From an uncultured Bacteroidota bacterium (GTDB lineage: Bacteria; Bacteroidota; Bacteroidia; Flavobacteriales; Flavobacteriaceae), in NCBI GenBank assembly GCA_902544085.1, contig CACCAP010000007.1, forward strand, positions 1 to 64,000: a stretch of DNA of 64,000 nt, in the 5' to 3' direction. Below, in pieces: positions 1 through 8,577 of this stretch (the stretch's first letter is position 1; every line of letters starts with the position of its first letter). The notes under the pieces were generated by a model, which saw only the letters and a list, made by a program, of their open reading frames with translations, had not been told where the DNA came from and did not search any database. Position numbers and translations under genes: made by a program.

Positions 1-541
1 GACCAAATGAACCATCAATTTGTCCAATTTCAGAAAAGGGTTTTGCAACATCAGGGTGTGCGACTCCTCTTTTTCCCTTTTTACGAAGTCCTTTATACGC
101 TACAGGTCCATAGTCTGCATCATGTTCAAATTCAGACCACAATTCTTTTTTATTGTGGTGTAAAATTTTTCCACTACCTACAACATGATAGCCATTCTCT
201 TTAAATTTCTCCATGATTGTTTTGGTATTATTTAACACATCATTATTAAACCACGGTTTTTGCCAAAAATTTGATGAATTATGCGGATAAACTCCCGTGA
301 TCATACTAGATCTTGATGGTCCGCACATTGGATCATTTGAATATGCGTTAATAAAAGATATTCCAGAATCAGCTAGTTTTTTAATATTTGGTGAAATAAC
401 TTGTGGATGACCCATCAGATCCTCATTGTAGTCATTTAAATCATCAGTCATAATCAAAACAATATTTGGTTTAACTTGTTTATTATGGTTGCATCCAAAA
501 GTAAAAAATATGGTAAGTATGAGTAGTGTTATTTTTGACAT
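1..541 (-). CDS. Sulfatase lipoprotein, iduronate-2-sulfatase-like, N-terminal part (cut by window start)
   Basis: Reading the minus strand from an ATG at 541 gives 180 codons with no stop before the window edge, so the C-terminal part is missing here. The first 16 residues form a short lipoprotein signal with Cys17 in a TFGC lipobox. An NIVLIMTDD strand supplies the metal-binding Asp pair, and the formylglycine motif MCGPSRSSMITG (C-x-P-S-R, Cys73) marks a type I (S1) arylsulfatase-family enzyme of the Cys type. The HPQVISPNIKKLA segment and the later GSGKILHH recall iduronate-2-sulfatase-like S1 enzymes. It probably removes sulfate esters from a polysaccharide or its oligomers in the periplasm or at the cell surface. 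It is divergent from the beta-helix operon, which suggests a shared polysaccharide locus. The S1 subfamily cannot be fixed from this fragment. Confidence 0.9.
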   Translation of the reverse strand, partial: MSKITLLILTIFFTFGCNHNKQVKPNIVLIMTDDLNDYNEDLMGHPQVISPNIKKLADSGISFINAYSNDPMCGPSRSSMITGVYPHNSSNFWQKPWFNNDVLNNTKTIMEKFKENGYHVVGSGKILHHNKKELWSEFEHDADYGPVAYKGLRKKGKRGVAHPDVAKPFSEIGQIDGSFG

Positions 542-602
542 GAAGATTTAATATTTCAAATTCAATTTGTATCTTGATAAAGGATAACTTATTCTCTAAA
601 CT

Positions 603-2375
603 ATGAAAAAATTCTTTATTATAATACTATCTCTTTTTGTATTATCATGTTCATCAGACAGTGGTTCAGGCGGTGATGATCCAGGTGGAAATAATGGTGG
701 AAATAACGGAGGAAATAATGGAGGAAATAATGGAGGAGGAAACAACACAGAAGATGGTAGTACTGATCCAGATGATTATACCGACTCAACTTCTGAGGGA
801 AATACAACCTATTATGTCAGCTTTAGTTCAGGTGATGATACAAATGATGGAAAAACTGAAACAACTCCTTTCAAAAACCTTGGTAAAATAAACAGTATAA
901 CATTTAAAGCTGGTGATGTTGTTAAGTTTAAGAAGGGGGATACATGGAAGGGTTATTTCAAGATCAGGGGCTCAGGAAGTGAGGGTAGCCACATTAGTGT
1001 TGATAGTTATGGCTCTGGAAATCTTCCAATCATAGACGGAAATGGATATCAAGCGGGGATTTTTTTAGAAAATATTGAAAATATTACTATATCAAATATT
1101 GAAATTACAAATGAGGCTACTCACAGAAAGTCAGATGGATCTGTTAAGCTTATGCATAATTCTGACAGAAATGGTCAGGATGAAAGGTATGGTATTCTTG
1201 TGCTCAGATTCGGTGATGGCAGAAATATCTCTAATATAAATATTAACAATGTAAAAATATCAAACATATACCCTACACCTGGTGATGCAACGAAAGAACA
1301 TCAAGGTTATGGGATAAGATTTGAGTCCTACAACAATAGTGATAGGAATTATTACTCAAATATTGAAATTGATAATGTTGATATATCTCTTACTGGTCAT
1401 TATGGCATTCACATTGTAAACAGAATGTCCCCAGCTAATTCTGAGTTTTACCACAGAAATATTACAATTAAAAATTCAAAGTTTACCAACACAGGAGGTT
1501 CAGGTATTGTGTTGGCTAGATGCAAGGATGTTTTAGTAGAAGATAACCATTTTGATGGAACTGGTTCTGATGAAGATAGTAGAATGTGGAATAGAGGAAG
1601 TGGTTTGTGGACCTACACTTGTAATGATACAATTATACAAGAAAATATTTTCGAAAATGCATATGGTCCACAAGATTCATACGGTGCTCATATCGATTGG
1701 GGTTGTGAAAGAGTTGTAATGCAATATAATCTAAGTAGAAATAACTTTGGTGGGTTTGTAGAAATTTTGGGTGAAAATGAAATGTGTGGGTATCGTTATA
1801 ATATCAGTATTGCAGATGGTAAAAGAACAGGTCAACATCATGGAAATGTTTTTTGGATATCAGATTTTGCTGGGCAAAACAGAAGAGTCACATCCAATAA
1901 TAATTTTATATATAACAATACTGTATTTGTTCCTAGCATAAATGATGTAAACAATAACCCTATGGATCATATTGAAATATTTTTTAGAGATGCTGATTAC
2001 ACTTATGTATACAACAATATTGTTTATGTTAGTGACCAAGCTAAACTCACCATGGATATTAGAAATGACACCGAACAATTCAATTCATTTCGTAACAATA
2101 TGTATTACGGAAATGTTGTGATAGATTCAAACTATCCATATAACCACGATCCAAGTGATTTATTGAACACAGATCCACAATTTTCCAATGTAGGGGGTAA
2201 CTCCTCTAATGATTATAAATTAAAATCAGGAAGTCCAGCTTTTAACTCTGGATTTATCATAAATGGTAGCACAGATGTAAAAAATTATATTCAAAACAAT
2301 GGAGGCAGGGACTATTTTGGAAATACAGTTTCTAGTGATACAAAACCAAACATTGGGGCTTATAATGGTAATTAA
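603..2375 (+). CDS. Surface lipoprotein with right-handed parallel beta-helix, putative polysaccharide-active enzyme
   Basis: A 590-residue protein with a lipoprotein signal (lipobox VLSCSS, Cys16), then a Gly/Asn-rich tether at about residues 22-50, then about 520 residues of repeating beta-helix strands with NITI/NISN and Asn-rich turns typical of PbH1 and pectate-lyase-like folds. The tether suggests outer-membrane display. The core segment at about residues 325-400 (MWNRGSGLWTY, then DSYGAHIDWGC, then NNFGGFVEILG) is also found in the next gene, so the two are paralogs. Beta-helix enzymes include polysaccharide lyases and glycoside hydrolases such as iota-carrageenases and GH110 galactosidases, but I cannot assign a family. 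Placement beside a sulfatase and a sugar-acid pathway supports action on an acidic or sulfated glycan. The next gene starts directly after the stop codon, so the two are co-transcribed. Confidence 0.75.
   Translation: MKKFFIIILSLFVLSCSSDSGSGGDDPGGNNGGNNGGNNGGNNGGGNNTEDGSTDPDDYTDSTSEGNTTYYVSFSSGDDTNDGKTETTPFKNLGKINSITFKAGDVVKFKKGDTWKGYFKIRGSGSEGSHISVDSYGSGNLPIIDGNGYQAGIFLENIENITISNIEITNEATHRKSDGSVKLMHNSDRNGQDERYGILVLRFGDGRNISNININNVKISNIYPTPGDATKEHQGYGIRFESYNNSDRNYYSNIEIDNVDISLTGHYGIHIVNRMSPANSEFYHRNITIKNSKFTNTGGSGIVLARCKDVLVEDNHFDGTGSDEDSRMWNRGSGLWTYTCNDTIIQENIFENAYGPQDSYGAHIDWGCERVVMQYNLSRNNFGGFVEILGENEMCGYRYNISIADGKRTGQHHGNVFWISDFAGQNRRVTSNNNFIYNNTVFVPSINDVNNNPMDHIEIFFRDADYTYVYNNIVYVSDQAKLTMDIRNDTEQFNSFRNNMYYGNVVIDSNYPYNHDPSDLLNTDPQFSNVGGNSSNDYKLKSGSPAFNSGFIINGSTDVKNYIQNNGGRDYFGNTVSSDTKPNIGAYNGN
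684..746 (+). repeat. 12-bp imperfect tandem repeat encoding the Gly-Gly-Asn-Asn tether
   Basis: Four consecutive 12-base units of the form GGWGGAAATAAY (684-731) are followed by a 15-base variant (732-746). They encode repeated GGNN in the spacer between the lipid anchor and the beta-helix domain. Units three and four are identical at the DNA level, so the array could change length by slippage without shifting the reading frame. Confidence 0.85.
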
Positions 2376-4031
2376 ATGAAAAGATTTTTAATAATCATTG
2401 CTTTAATTTTTAGCTCATGCTCTCAAGTTCAATACGGAGATAAAAATGATATTGGATATAGTTACCACTTCAACTCAGTAACTGGTGATAACGCCAACCT
2501 TGGAACAAAAGAAAAACCTTTTAAAAGTCTTGATTTTTTAAATAATATTAAATTATCAAATGGTGATAAGATATTATTGGCCAACGGCTCGACTTTTTTA
2601 AATACAATTGATCTGATAAATCATGATGGAATTGAAATCTCTAATTATGAAATTGATGGAAATACTAAGTTGCCTACCATAAATTCAAAAGGCAAAATAG
2701 CATCTATTTTTATTGAAAATTCGTCAAATATAAAAATTAGTAATGTTGAGATTACAGCAAACGGTGGTGGTGCGAATGAATTTTTACATAAAAAATTAAA
2801 AACTGATTTAAGGACAGGAATTTTGTATCTAGTTACAGACAATAAAATACATAGTGATTTAGAAATTTCATATGTTAATTTGAGAGATATATTTTATGAA
2901 GATCCTGGTTATGAAAGAAATGAAAGTGAAGTTCGTACACCAAACGGAACCAAAAGTTATGGATGGGGAATACGAGTATTAAATCTTTCAGAATCTGGAA
3001 ACTTAGAGAATATATCAATTAAAAACTCTCAATTCACAAACATATCTCATACTGCCATTCGATTTATCGGAAAGAGAGAAAGACAGTTCAAAAACCTTGA
3101 AATATATAATAATGATGTTTTAAGAACTGGTGGACCCGGAATGGTTTTTAATAGTACCAGAAATTTATTTGCTAGAGGCAATGATATCAATTATTCCGGT
3201 TCATTTGATGATAGTAGAAAGTGGGGAAGGGGCAGTGGTCTTTGGACTTGGGGAACCTCATATGCTGTTATCTCTGGAAATAAATTTCAAAATGCAAATG
3301 GTCCTGCTGATTCAGCAGGATGTCATATTGATTTTAACTGTAATGATGTTATTGTTGAAAACAACCTAAGTAGAAATAACGCTGGTGGATTTATTGAAAT
3401 TTTGGGTAACAATTATAATTGTTCATATAGAAATAATACCAGTATTAATGATGGTCACAGAGTAAAGGGAAAAAATGGAGCTTTTCAGGAGGGAAAAACT
3501 TTTTGGTTGAGTGGATATATTGGAAGAGGACAGGAAAGAAACGGTCCTTTTAACTCTTATATTTATGGAAACAGAGTTTATGTCGGTAAAGATATTATTC
3601 CAAAGATTGCCGTGGACAAAGCCTCAAAAGGTGTTTATGTGGCCAATAATATTTTTTATTTTGAGAATGACCCTGTAATGGTTTTGGGTGATCAATATAA
3701 ACCTGATCCTGGTGGAGGGTCAGAAATTGAAAATGTTTTTTTTGAAAATAATATTTTTAGAAAAAATCATTGGCCTAAAGAGGTTTTGATACAGCCTTAT
3801 AAAAATATTTTAATGTCTGAAAATGAAATGAAAGAGAATCACTGTTTGGAAGAAATAGTTTATAAAAGGGGAAGAGCTAAAATAGCTAAATGTTATGATA
3901 CCGAAATGAGTGAAATTGTAAAAAGTCTTAAGTGGAGAAAAAATATAGGTATAATAGAAGTAAAACCACAAAATATGGTAGGAATCGATTATATTAATGG
4001 AGATTCGAAAGGACTCTGGCAAGGATTTTAA
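2376..4031 (+). CDS. Second beta-helix lipoprotein, paralog of the preceding gene
   Basis: A 551-residue protein that starts on the base after the upstream stop codon. The signal peptide ends in a lipobox with Cys15 (FSSCSQ), without the Gly/Asn tether of its neighbour. The body has repeated NIKISNVEI and NISIKNSQF-type strands of a right-handed beta-helix. It shares with the upstream protein the block DSRKWGRGSGLWTW, then ADSAGCHIDFNC, then NNAGGFIEILG. The invariant residues of that block (Asp, Arg, Trp, His-Ile-Asp, Glu) are candidate active-site positions. It probably works on the same glycan as its paralog with a different linkage or end specificity. No family name can be given from the sequence alone. 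Confidence 0.75.
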   Translation: MKRFLIIIALIFSSCSQVQYGDKNDIGYSYHFNSVTGDNANLGTKEKPFKSLDFLNNIKLSNGDKILLANGSTFLNTIDLINHDGIEISNYEIDGNTKLPTINSKGKIASIFIENSSNIKISNVEITANGGGANEFLHKKLKTDLRTGILYLVTDNKIHSDLEISYVNLRDIFYEDPGYERNESEVRTPNGTKSYGWGIRVLNLSESGNLENISIKNSQFTNISHTAIRFIGKRERQFKNLEIYNNDVLRTGGPGMVFNSTRNLFARGNDINYSGSFDDSRKWGRGSGLWTWGTSYAVISGNKFQNANGPADSAGCHIDFNCNDVIVENNLSRNNAGGFIEILGNNYNCSYRNNTSINDGHRVKGKNGAFQEGKTFWLSGYIGRGQERNGPFNSYIYGNRVYVGKDIIPKIAVDKASKGVYVANNIFYFENDPVMVLGDQYKPDPGGGSEIENVFFENNIFRKNHWPKEVLIQPYKNILMSENEMKENHCLEEIVYKRGRAKIAKCYDTEMSEIVKSLKWRKNIGIIEVKPQNMVGIDYINGDSKGLWQGF

Positions 4032-4032
4032 A

Positions 4033-5160
4033 ATGAAAATTTCTGAAATAATCCCATATGTCTTAAATGAAGATCTTGAAAAAGAATTTTTCTTTTCGCA
4101 ATGGGAATACAGCAATCGAAAAATTTGCGTCGTTAAAATTATTTGTGACAATGGGCTAATTGGATGGGGAGAAGCATATGGACCTGCACCAGTTGTTAAA
4201 GAATGCATTGATTATGTTAAGCAGAATATAATCGGAATGAATCCATTGGAATCTGATGTGATTTGGTCGACGCTATTTCGAAGAGTTCATGATTATGGTA
4301 GATCAGGGGTTTTTCTCTCTGCAATTAGTGCAATTGATGTTGCAATATGGGATATTAAAGGAAAGTATCATAAATTACCTGTTTCTACCCTTTTAGGTGG
4401 TTCTTACAGAGAAAAAATAAGACCCTATGCGACTGGTCTTTATTTTTCAGATTCAAAAACCCTCACCCAAGATTTATGTGATGAAGCTATTGGATATGTA
4501 AATAATGGTTTCAAGTCAATCAAAATGAAAGTTGGATTAAATATAGACGATGATGAAAAAAATGTAAAAGCAGTCAGAGACGCAATTGGTTTTGATGTTG
4601 AGCTTATGATTGATGCCAATCACGCATATTCATATGATGAGGCTTTAAAACTCTCAAAACGATTGGAAAATATGGAAATTAAATGGTTTGAAGAGCCACT
4701 CTCACCTGAATTCTATGATCAATATACAGATTTCAAGGCGAAGTCCCAAATACCAGTTGCAGCTGGAGAATGTGAATATTTGAGATACGGTTTTCAAAAA
4801 CTTTTGGACAAAAACTGTATTGATTTTTTACAAATGGATATTTGTTCCTGTGGCGGTTTGACTGAAGCAAAACGAATAACGTCACTTTCATCGACCAAAG
4901 GAGTGAAGGTAATTCCTCACACATGGGGTTCAGGAATTGCATTTTTTGCAGCAATTAATTTTATATCAAATCTTGAACCCATCCCTGGAAGACTCTATCA
5001 AGACGATGCGTACATTGAGTATGATAGAACCGAAAATAAAATTCGAGAAAATATTATAAAAAATAATATCTTGATGAAAGATGGATATATAAAGACGAAT
5101 GCACTTCCTGGTTTAGGAATTGATGTGGATGAGAATTATTTAAATGAAATTAAAATTTAA
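4033..5160 (+). CDS. Mandelate racemase/enolase-superfamily sugar-acid dehydratase or cycloisomerase
   Basis: 375 residues from the ATG at 4033, one base after the upstream stop codon; an in-frame ATG at 3997 would overlap the upstream gene and adds a sequence unlike the family. The enolase-superfamily catalytic set is complete: KMK at 164-166, metal ligands Asp194 (IDAN), Glu220 or Glu221 (FEEP) and Glu246 (AGECE), and His296 (PHTWG), the pattern of the mandelate racemase subgroup. Known members dehydrate galactonate, fuconate or galactarate, or open 3,6-anhydrogalactonate (DauB/ACI) to a 2-keto-3-deoxy acid. The following aldehyde dehydrogenase, kinase and aldolase make the anhydrogalactonate reaction attractive, but galactonate-type dehydration cannot be excluded. 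Confidence 0.85.
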   Translation: MKISEIIPYVLNEDLEKEFFFSQWEYSNRKICVVKIICDNGLIGWGEAYGPAPVVKECIDYVKQNIIGMNPLESDVIWSTLFRRVHDYGRSGVFLSAISAIDVAIWDIKGKYHKLPVSTLLGGSYREKIRPYATGLYFSDSKTLTQDLCDEAIGYVNNGFKSIKMKVGLNIDDDEKNVKAVRDAIGFDVELMIDANHAYSYDEALKLSKRLENMEIKWFEEPLSPEFYDQYTDFKAKSQIPVAAGECEYLRYGFQKLLDKNCIDFLQMDICSCGGLTEAKRITSLSSTKGVKVIPHTWGSGIAFFAAINFISNLEPIPGRLYQDDAYIEYDRTENKIRENIIKNNILMKDGYIKTNALPGLGIDVDENYLNEIKI

Positions 5161-5162
5161 AG

Positions 5163-6605
5163 ATGAATTTTGGACAACTTAAAATGTATATTGACGGAGA
5201 ACTAGTTTCCTCTGTAAATAATGTAACAAAAGAAATTTACAGTCCTTTAAATGATGAGAGGATTGCTACACTTTCATGGGCAAATAGTTTGGATTCTGAA
5301 CGAGCTTTGAAATCAGCAAAGCACGGATTTGATACTTGGTCAAAAACACCTGTTAAGAAAAGAAAAGAGTGGATGCTCATTTTGAGAGATAAAATTTTAG
5401 AAAAAGAAGAGATTTTGAGAAAATCAATTTCCTATGAAATGGGAAAACCATACAATGCAACTGCGGAGGATATAGAATCAATTACAAACAGTTTAAAATA
5501 CTACTCAGATATTATAGAAGATTATCAAAAGGATAAAGAAATTATTGATCTTGATGGTACTCACTCCCATCATTTAGTTTCAAAGCCAATTGGTGTTGTA
5601 GTTGCATATTTGGCTTGGAATTTTCCATTGCTAAATGCTGGATTTAAGCTAGGCCCAGCTCTTGCATCTGGATGTAGTATTATTTTAAAGCCATCAGAGT
5701 TATCTCCAGTATCGTTATACATTATTGGTGAAATTCTTCATGAAATTAATTTTCCAAAAGGGGTTGTGAATATTTTATGTGGAGAACCAAGTGAGGTTGC
5801 TACAACCTTATCAAAGAGTACTTTGCCAAAGTTAATTACAATGATTGGGTCAACTGAAACTGCCAAAAGAGTTATCTCAGACTCATCAACATCTATAAAA
5901 AAATACAGCATGGAACTAGGAGGAAATGCACCATTTATTGTTTTTGATGATGCAGATATTGAATTAGCATCAAATATTGGTGCGGCTATTAAATTTGGGA
6001 ATTGTGGTCAAATATGTGTTGCAGCCAATCGATTTTTTATTCACGAGAAAATTTTCGACGAGTTTATGGATAAAATGATTTCTAAAGCAAAGCAATTGAA
6101 AATAGGTTTCAATAAACAATTGGATTATGAAATTGGTCCAATGATCACAAATAAATCAAAAGAAAGAGTTTTGGGGTTAATTAAAAAGACAATTGATGAT
6201 GGTGGAAAACTTCAGTGTGGTGGAAAATCGCCAGATAACTTAAATGTTGGAAATTGGATACAACCTACGGTAATTAGCGGCGTAACAGAAAAAATGAATA
6301 TTTTCCATGAAGAGATTTTTGGTCCTGTTGCTTCATTAATTTCCTTTAAATCAGAGGATGAGGTGATTAAATCTGCAAATAATACCAAATTTGGTTTAGC
6401 ATCCTACTTATTTACAAAAAATAAAGAAAGAATTAATCGCTTCATTAATGAGCTTGATTTTGGAGAAGTTCAAATTAATGGTATTAAGTATGATATTTAT
6501 CTTCCACATGGAGGAATTAAAGAAAGTGGAGTTGGTCATGATTGCTCTGAGCTTGCACTTGATGATTACTTAATTAAAAAACGTATAACTATAACAAAAC
6601 AATAA
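5163..6605 (+). CDS. NAD(P)-dependent aldehyde dehydrogenase, probable sugar-aldehyde oxidation
   Basis: A complete 480-residue ALDH-superfamily enzyme. The general-base Glu251 is in MELGGNAP and the nucleophile Cys285 in GQICVAANRF; the substrate-entry and cofactor region KPSELSPVSL is present. It most resembles the succinate-semialdehyde/lactaldehyde dehydrogenase group (AldA/GabD-like). It starts 2 bases after the enolase-family gene and is followed 2 bases later by the permease, so it belongs to the same transcript. In this setting it would oxidise an aldose that presents a free aldehyde, as 3,6-anhydrogalactose does, to the acid used by the enolase-family protein (the role of DauA/AHGD). 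Lactaldehyde oxidation is the main alternative. Confidence 0.87.
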   Translation: MNFGQLKMYIDGELVSSVNNVTKEIYSPLNDERIATLSWANSLDSERALKSAKHGFDTWSKTPVKKRKEWMLILRDKILEKEEILRKSISYEMGKPYNATAEDIESITNSLKYYSDIIEDYQKDKEIIDLDGTHSHHLVSKPIGVVVAYLAWNFPLLNAGFKLGPALASGCSIILKPSELSPVSLYIIGEILHEINFPKGVVNILCGEPSEVATTLSKSTLPKLITMIGSTETAKRVISDSSTSIKKYSMELGGNAPFIVFDDADIELASNIGAAIKFGNCGQICVAANRFFIHEKIFDEFMDKMISKAKQLKIGFNKQLDYEIGPMITNKSKERVLGLIKKTIDDGGKLQCGGKSPDNLNVGNWIQPTVISGVTEKMNIFHEEIFGPVASLISFKSEDEVIKSANNTKFGLASYLFTKNKERINRFINELDFGEVQINGIKYDIYLPHGGIKESGVGHDCSELALDDYLIKKRITITKQ

Positions 6606-6607
6606 TT

Positions 6608-7609
6608 ATGGAACTATTTTTACCTTTTTTACTTTTAATTTTTGCCAGTTTCTTTCAAGGAACTTTTGGTTTAGGAATGAAATACATGAATCCAATGTCA
6701 TGGGAATCTTGGTGGGTCATTCACGTTTTAGTTGCAATGATCTTATTTCCAATGATATGGGCATACATTGCAATTCCTGATCTATTTGAAATTATAGCAA
6801 GCTCTCCACAAGATGCAATTTTTTGGGCGATGGCTTTAGGATTTGCATGGGGTGTAGGTGGTATTATGTTTGGAGTTAGTGTTCCATATATAGGTTTATC
6901 ATTAACCATGGGTATTGTTATGGGGCTTGCTGGGTCAGCTGGTAGTCTTATTCCATTATTTCAAATTGAAAATGCGACCTCTCAGCCATCATTTCCCTAC
7001 ATAATAGGCGGCTTAGTCATTTCATTAATTGGAGTTGCTATAACGGCAAAGGCGGGAATAGACAGAGATAAATTAATTGAAACTGCAAATAAGTCTAAAA
7101 ATATAACCAAAGGAATTATAATTGCTGTTACATGTGGTTTGTTGTCATCTTTACTTAATGTTGGATTTGCAAATGCTGCTCCGGTTGCACAAACAGCAAT
7201 TGAATTTGGAGTAATTCCAAGAAATTCCAGCTTAGCAGCGTGGGTTGTGGTACTTTGGGGAGCTTTTTTGATGAACTTTGGGTACTCTATCTTTTTACTT
7301 TTTAGAAATAATTCATGGAAGACTTTTAGTATAGATAAATCTTTTAATGCATATAAGTGGGCAATTATTGCAGGTTTTTGTTGGTTTGCGGCACTTGGTG
7401 TTTATGGGCAAGGAGCAGCTCTATTGGGTGAAATTGGACCAGTTATTGGCTGGCCAATTCTTCTTGGTTTATCCTTGATAATTAGTAATTTTTGGGCATA
7501 CAGGGCTGGTGAATGGAAAAATGCGAAAGGACCATTTAATAAGCTTCTTGCTGGACTTGTTGTATTAATAATATCTGCAGTAGTTCTTGGATTAGGAAAT
7601 TCTGTATAA
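6608..7609 (+). CDS. RhaT-family sugar/proton symporter-like permease
   Basis: 333 residues with about ten hydrophobic membrane segments. The WGVGGIMFGVSVPYIGLSL segment and the GLAGSAGSLIPL region match the L-rhamnose/proton symporter (RhaT) family of the drug/metabolite transporter superfamily. No rhamnose isomerase, kinase or aldolase genes are nearby, so rhamnose is unlikely to be the substrate. The setting suggests import across the inner membrane of the sugar or sugar acid processed by its neighbours. The stop codon overlaps the start of the kinase gene by one base (TAATG), indicating coupled translation. Confidence 0.82.
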   Translation: MELFLPFLLLIFASFFQGTFGLGMKYMNPMSWESWWVIHVLVAMILFPMIWAYIAIPDLFEIIASSPQDAIFWAMALGFAWGVGGIMFGVSVPYIGLSLTMGIVMGLAGSAGSLIPLFQIENATSQPSFPYIIGGLVISLIGVAITAKAGIDRDKLIETANKSKNITKGIIIAVTCGLLSSLLNVGFANAAPVAQTAIEFGVIPRNSSLAAWVVVLWGAFLMNFGYSIFLLFRNNSWKTFSIDKSFNAYKWAIIAGFCWFAALGVYGQGAALLGEIGPVIGWPILLGLSLIISNFWAYRAGEWKNAKGPFNKLLAGLVVLIISAVVLGLGNSV

Positions 7610-8577
7610 TGGATAAAATCCTAGGTTATGGAGAAATAATGGTAAGAATTTCCTCTGATGATGAATTATCAGACAGCTCTTATGTTACTGGATATGGAGG
7701 ATGTGAGGCTAATGCTATTGCGTTTTTAGGTCAAAGAGGGCATAATTGTCAATTTTTGTCTTCATTTCCTGACAATTTTATGGGTAGAGATATAGAGTTA
7801 TTTCTAAAATCATTCAATATAGATTGTAAACTTAATTTTGATGAAAATAGATTAGGTGTTTTCTTTACAATTCCTGGGAAAAATAATAAACCTACTAAAA
7901 TTATCTATGATCGTGCTAATAGTAGTTTTTCCCTTTACTCAATTCCAAAATCTGATCTTTCAAATTCTTTTAAAGAAATAAAATATCTTTTGATTTCAGG
8001 AATTACACCAGCTTTATCAAGTCAATGTCAAAAAAATATATTAAACATGGTTGAAGTAGCAAAAAACTTTGATGTAAAAATTATTTACGATATAAATTAT
8101 AGAAAAAATTTATGGTCTATGAGTCAATGTAGGCTTTTTACACAAAAAATATTGAACAGTGTTGATTTTTTATTTACCAGTTCAAATACATTAAAAGAAA
8201 TTTTAGAAATTAATGTTAGTTCTAACGATGATGATATTTTTGATGAAACAAAAAAAACTGTAAAAGAGCTCTTGAAAGTTTACAAAATACCATGTGTTGC
8301 AATGACCATTCGAAATGAAAATAAGTTGGCAGCACTTATAGAATATAAATCTAATAATTATACAAGTGATGTATATGAAGTTGATCAAATTGATAGAGTA
8401 GGAGCTGGTGATTCATTTCTTGGAGCAACTATGCATGGATTCATTTCAGGCTGGGATATTGAAAAAATTATTTCATTTTCCGCATCTTCTTTTGCAATAG
8501 CACATACTTTTAAAGGAGATATTAATAAATTTAATGACTCTGAAATAAAAAACTTTATAAATAAAAATGTTTGTTGA
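7609..8577 (+). CDS. kdgK: PfkB-family kinase, 2-keto-3-deoxy sugar-acid kinase
   Basis: A 322-residue ribokinase/PfkB-fold protein. The N-terminal GGCEANAIAFLGQRG segment is the usual substrate-binding glycine region. The C-terminal DRVGAGDSFLGATMHGF segment is the PfkB signature, with Asp268 as catalytic base and an anion hole in GAGD. KdgK proteins are about 310-340 residues. The gene overlaps the aldolase downstream by 11 bases. It is expected to make the 6-phosphate of 2-keto-3-deoxygluconate or 2-keto-3-deoxygalactonate from ATP. The stereochemistry is not visible in the sequence. Confidence 0.82.
   Translation: MDKILGYGEIMVRISSDDELSDSSYVTGYGGCEANAIAFLGQRGHNCQFLSSFPDNFMGRDIELFLKSFNIDCKLNFDENRLGVFFTIPGKNNKPTKIIYDRANSSFSLYSIPKSDLSNSFKEIKYLLISGITPALSSQCQKNILNMVEVAKNFDVKIIYDINYRKNLWSMSQCRLFTQKILNSVDFLFTSSNTLKEILEINVSSNDDDIFDETKKTVKELLKVYKIPCVAMTIRNENKLAALIEYKSNNYTSDVYEVDQIDRVGAGDSFLGATMHGFISGWDIEKIISFSASSFAIAHTFKGDINKFNDSEIKNFINKNVC

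Noticed and set aside
7..204. Plus-strand frame of 65 codons at the left edge
   Set aside because: It lies antisense inside the sulfatase gene, whose frame carries clear family motifs.
684..746. Possible CRISPR-like short repeat
   Set aside because: Units are contiguous, have no spacers and encode protein in frame.
619..807. Minus-strand frame rich in His/Tyr/Leu opposite the GGNN repeat
   Set aside because: It is the complement of the low-complexity tether of the lipoprotein and has no independent support.
3997..4032. Upstream ATG for the enolase-family gene
   Set aside because: It lies inside the preceding lipoprotein gene; the ATG at 4033 gives the expected N-terminus.
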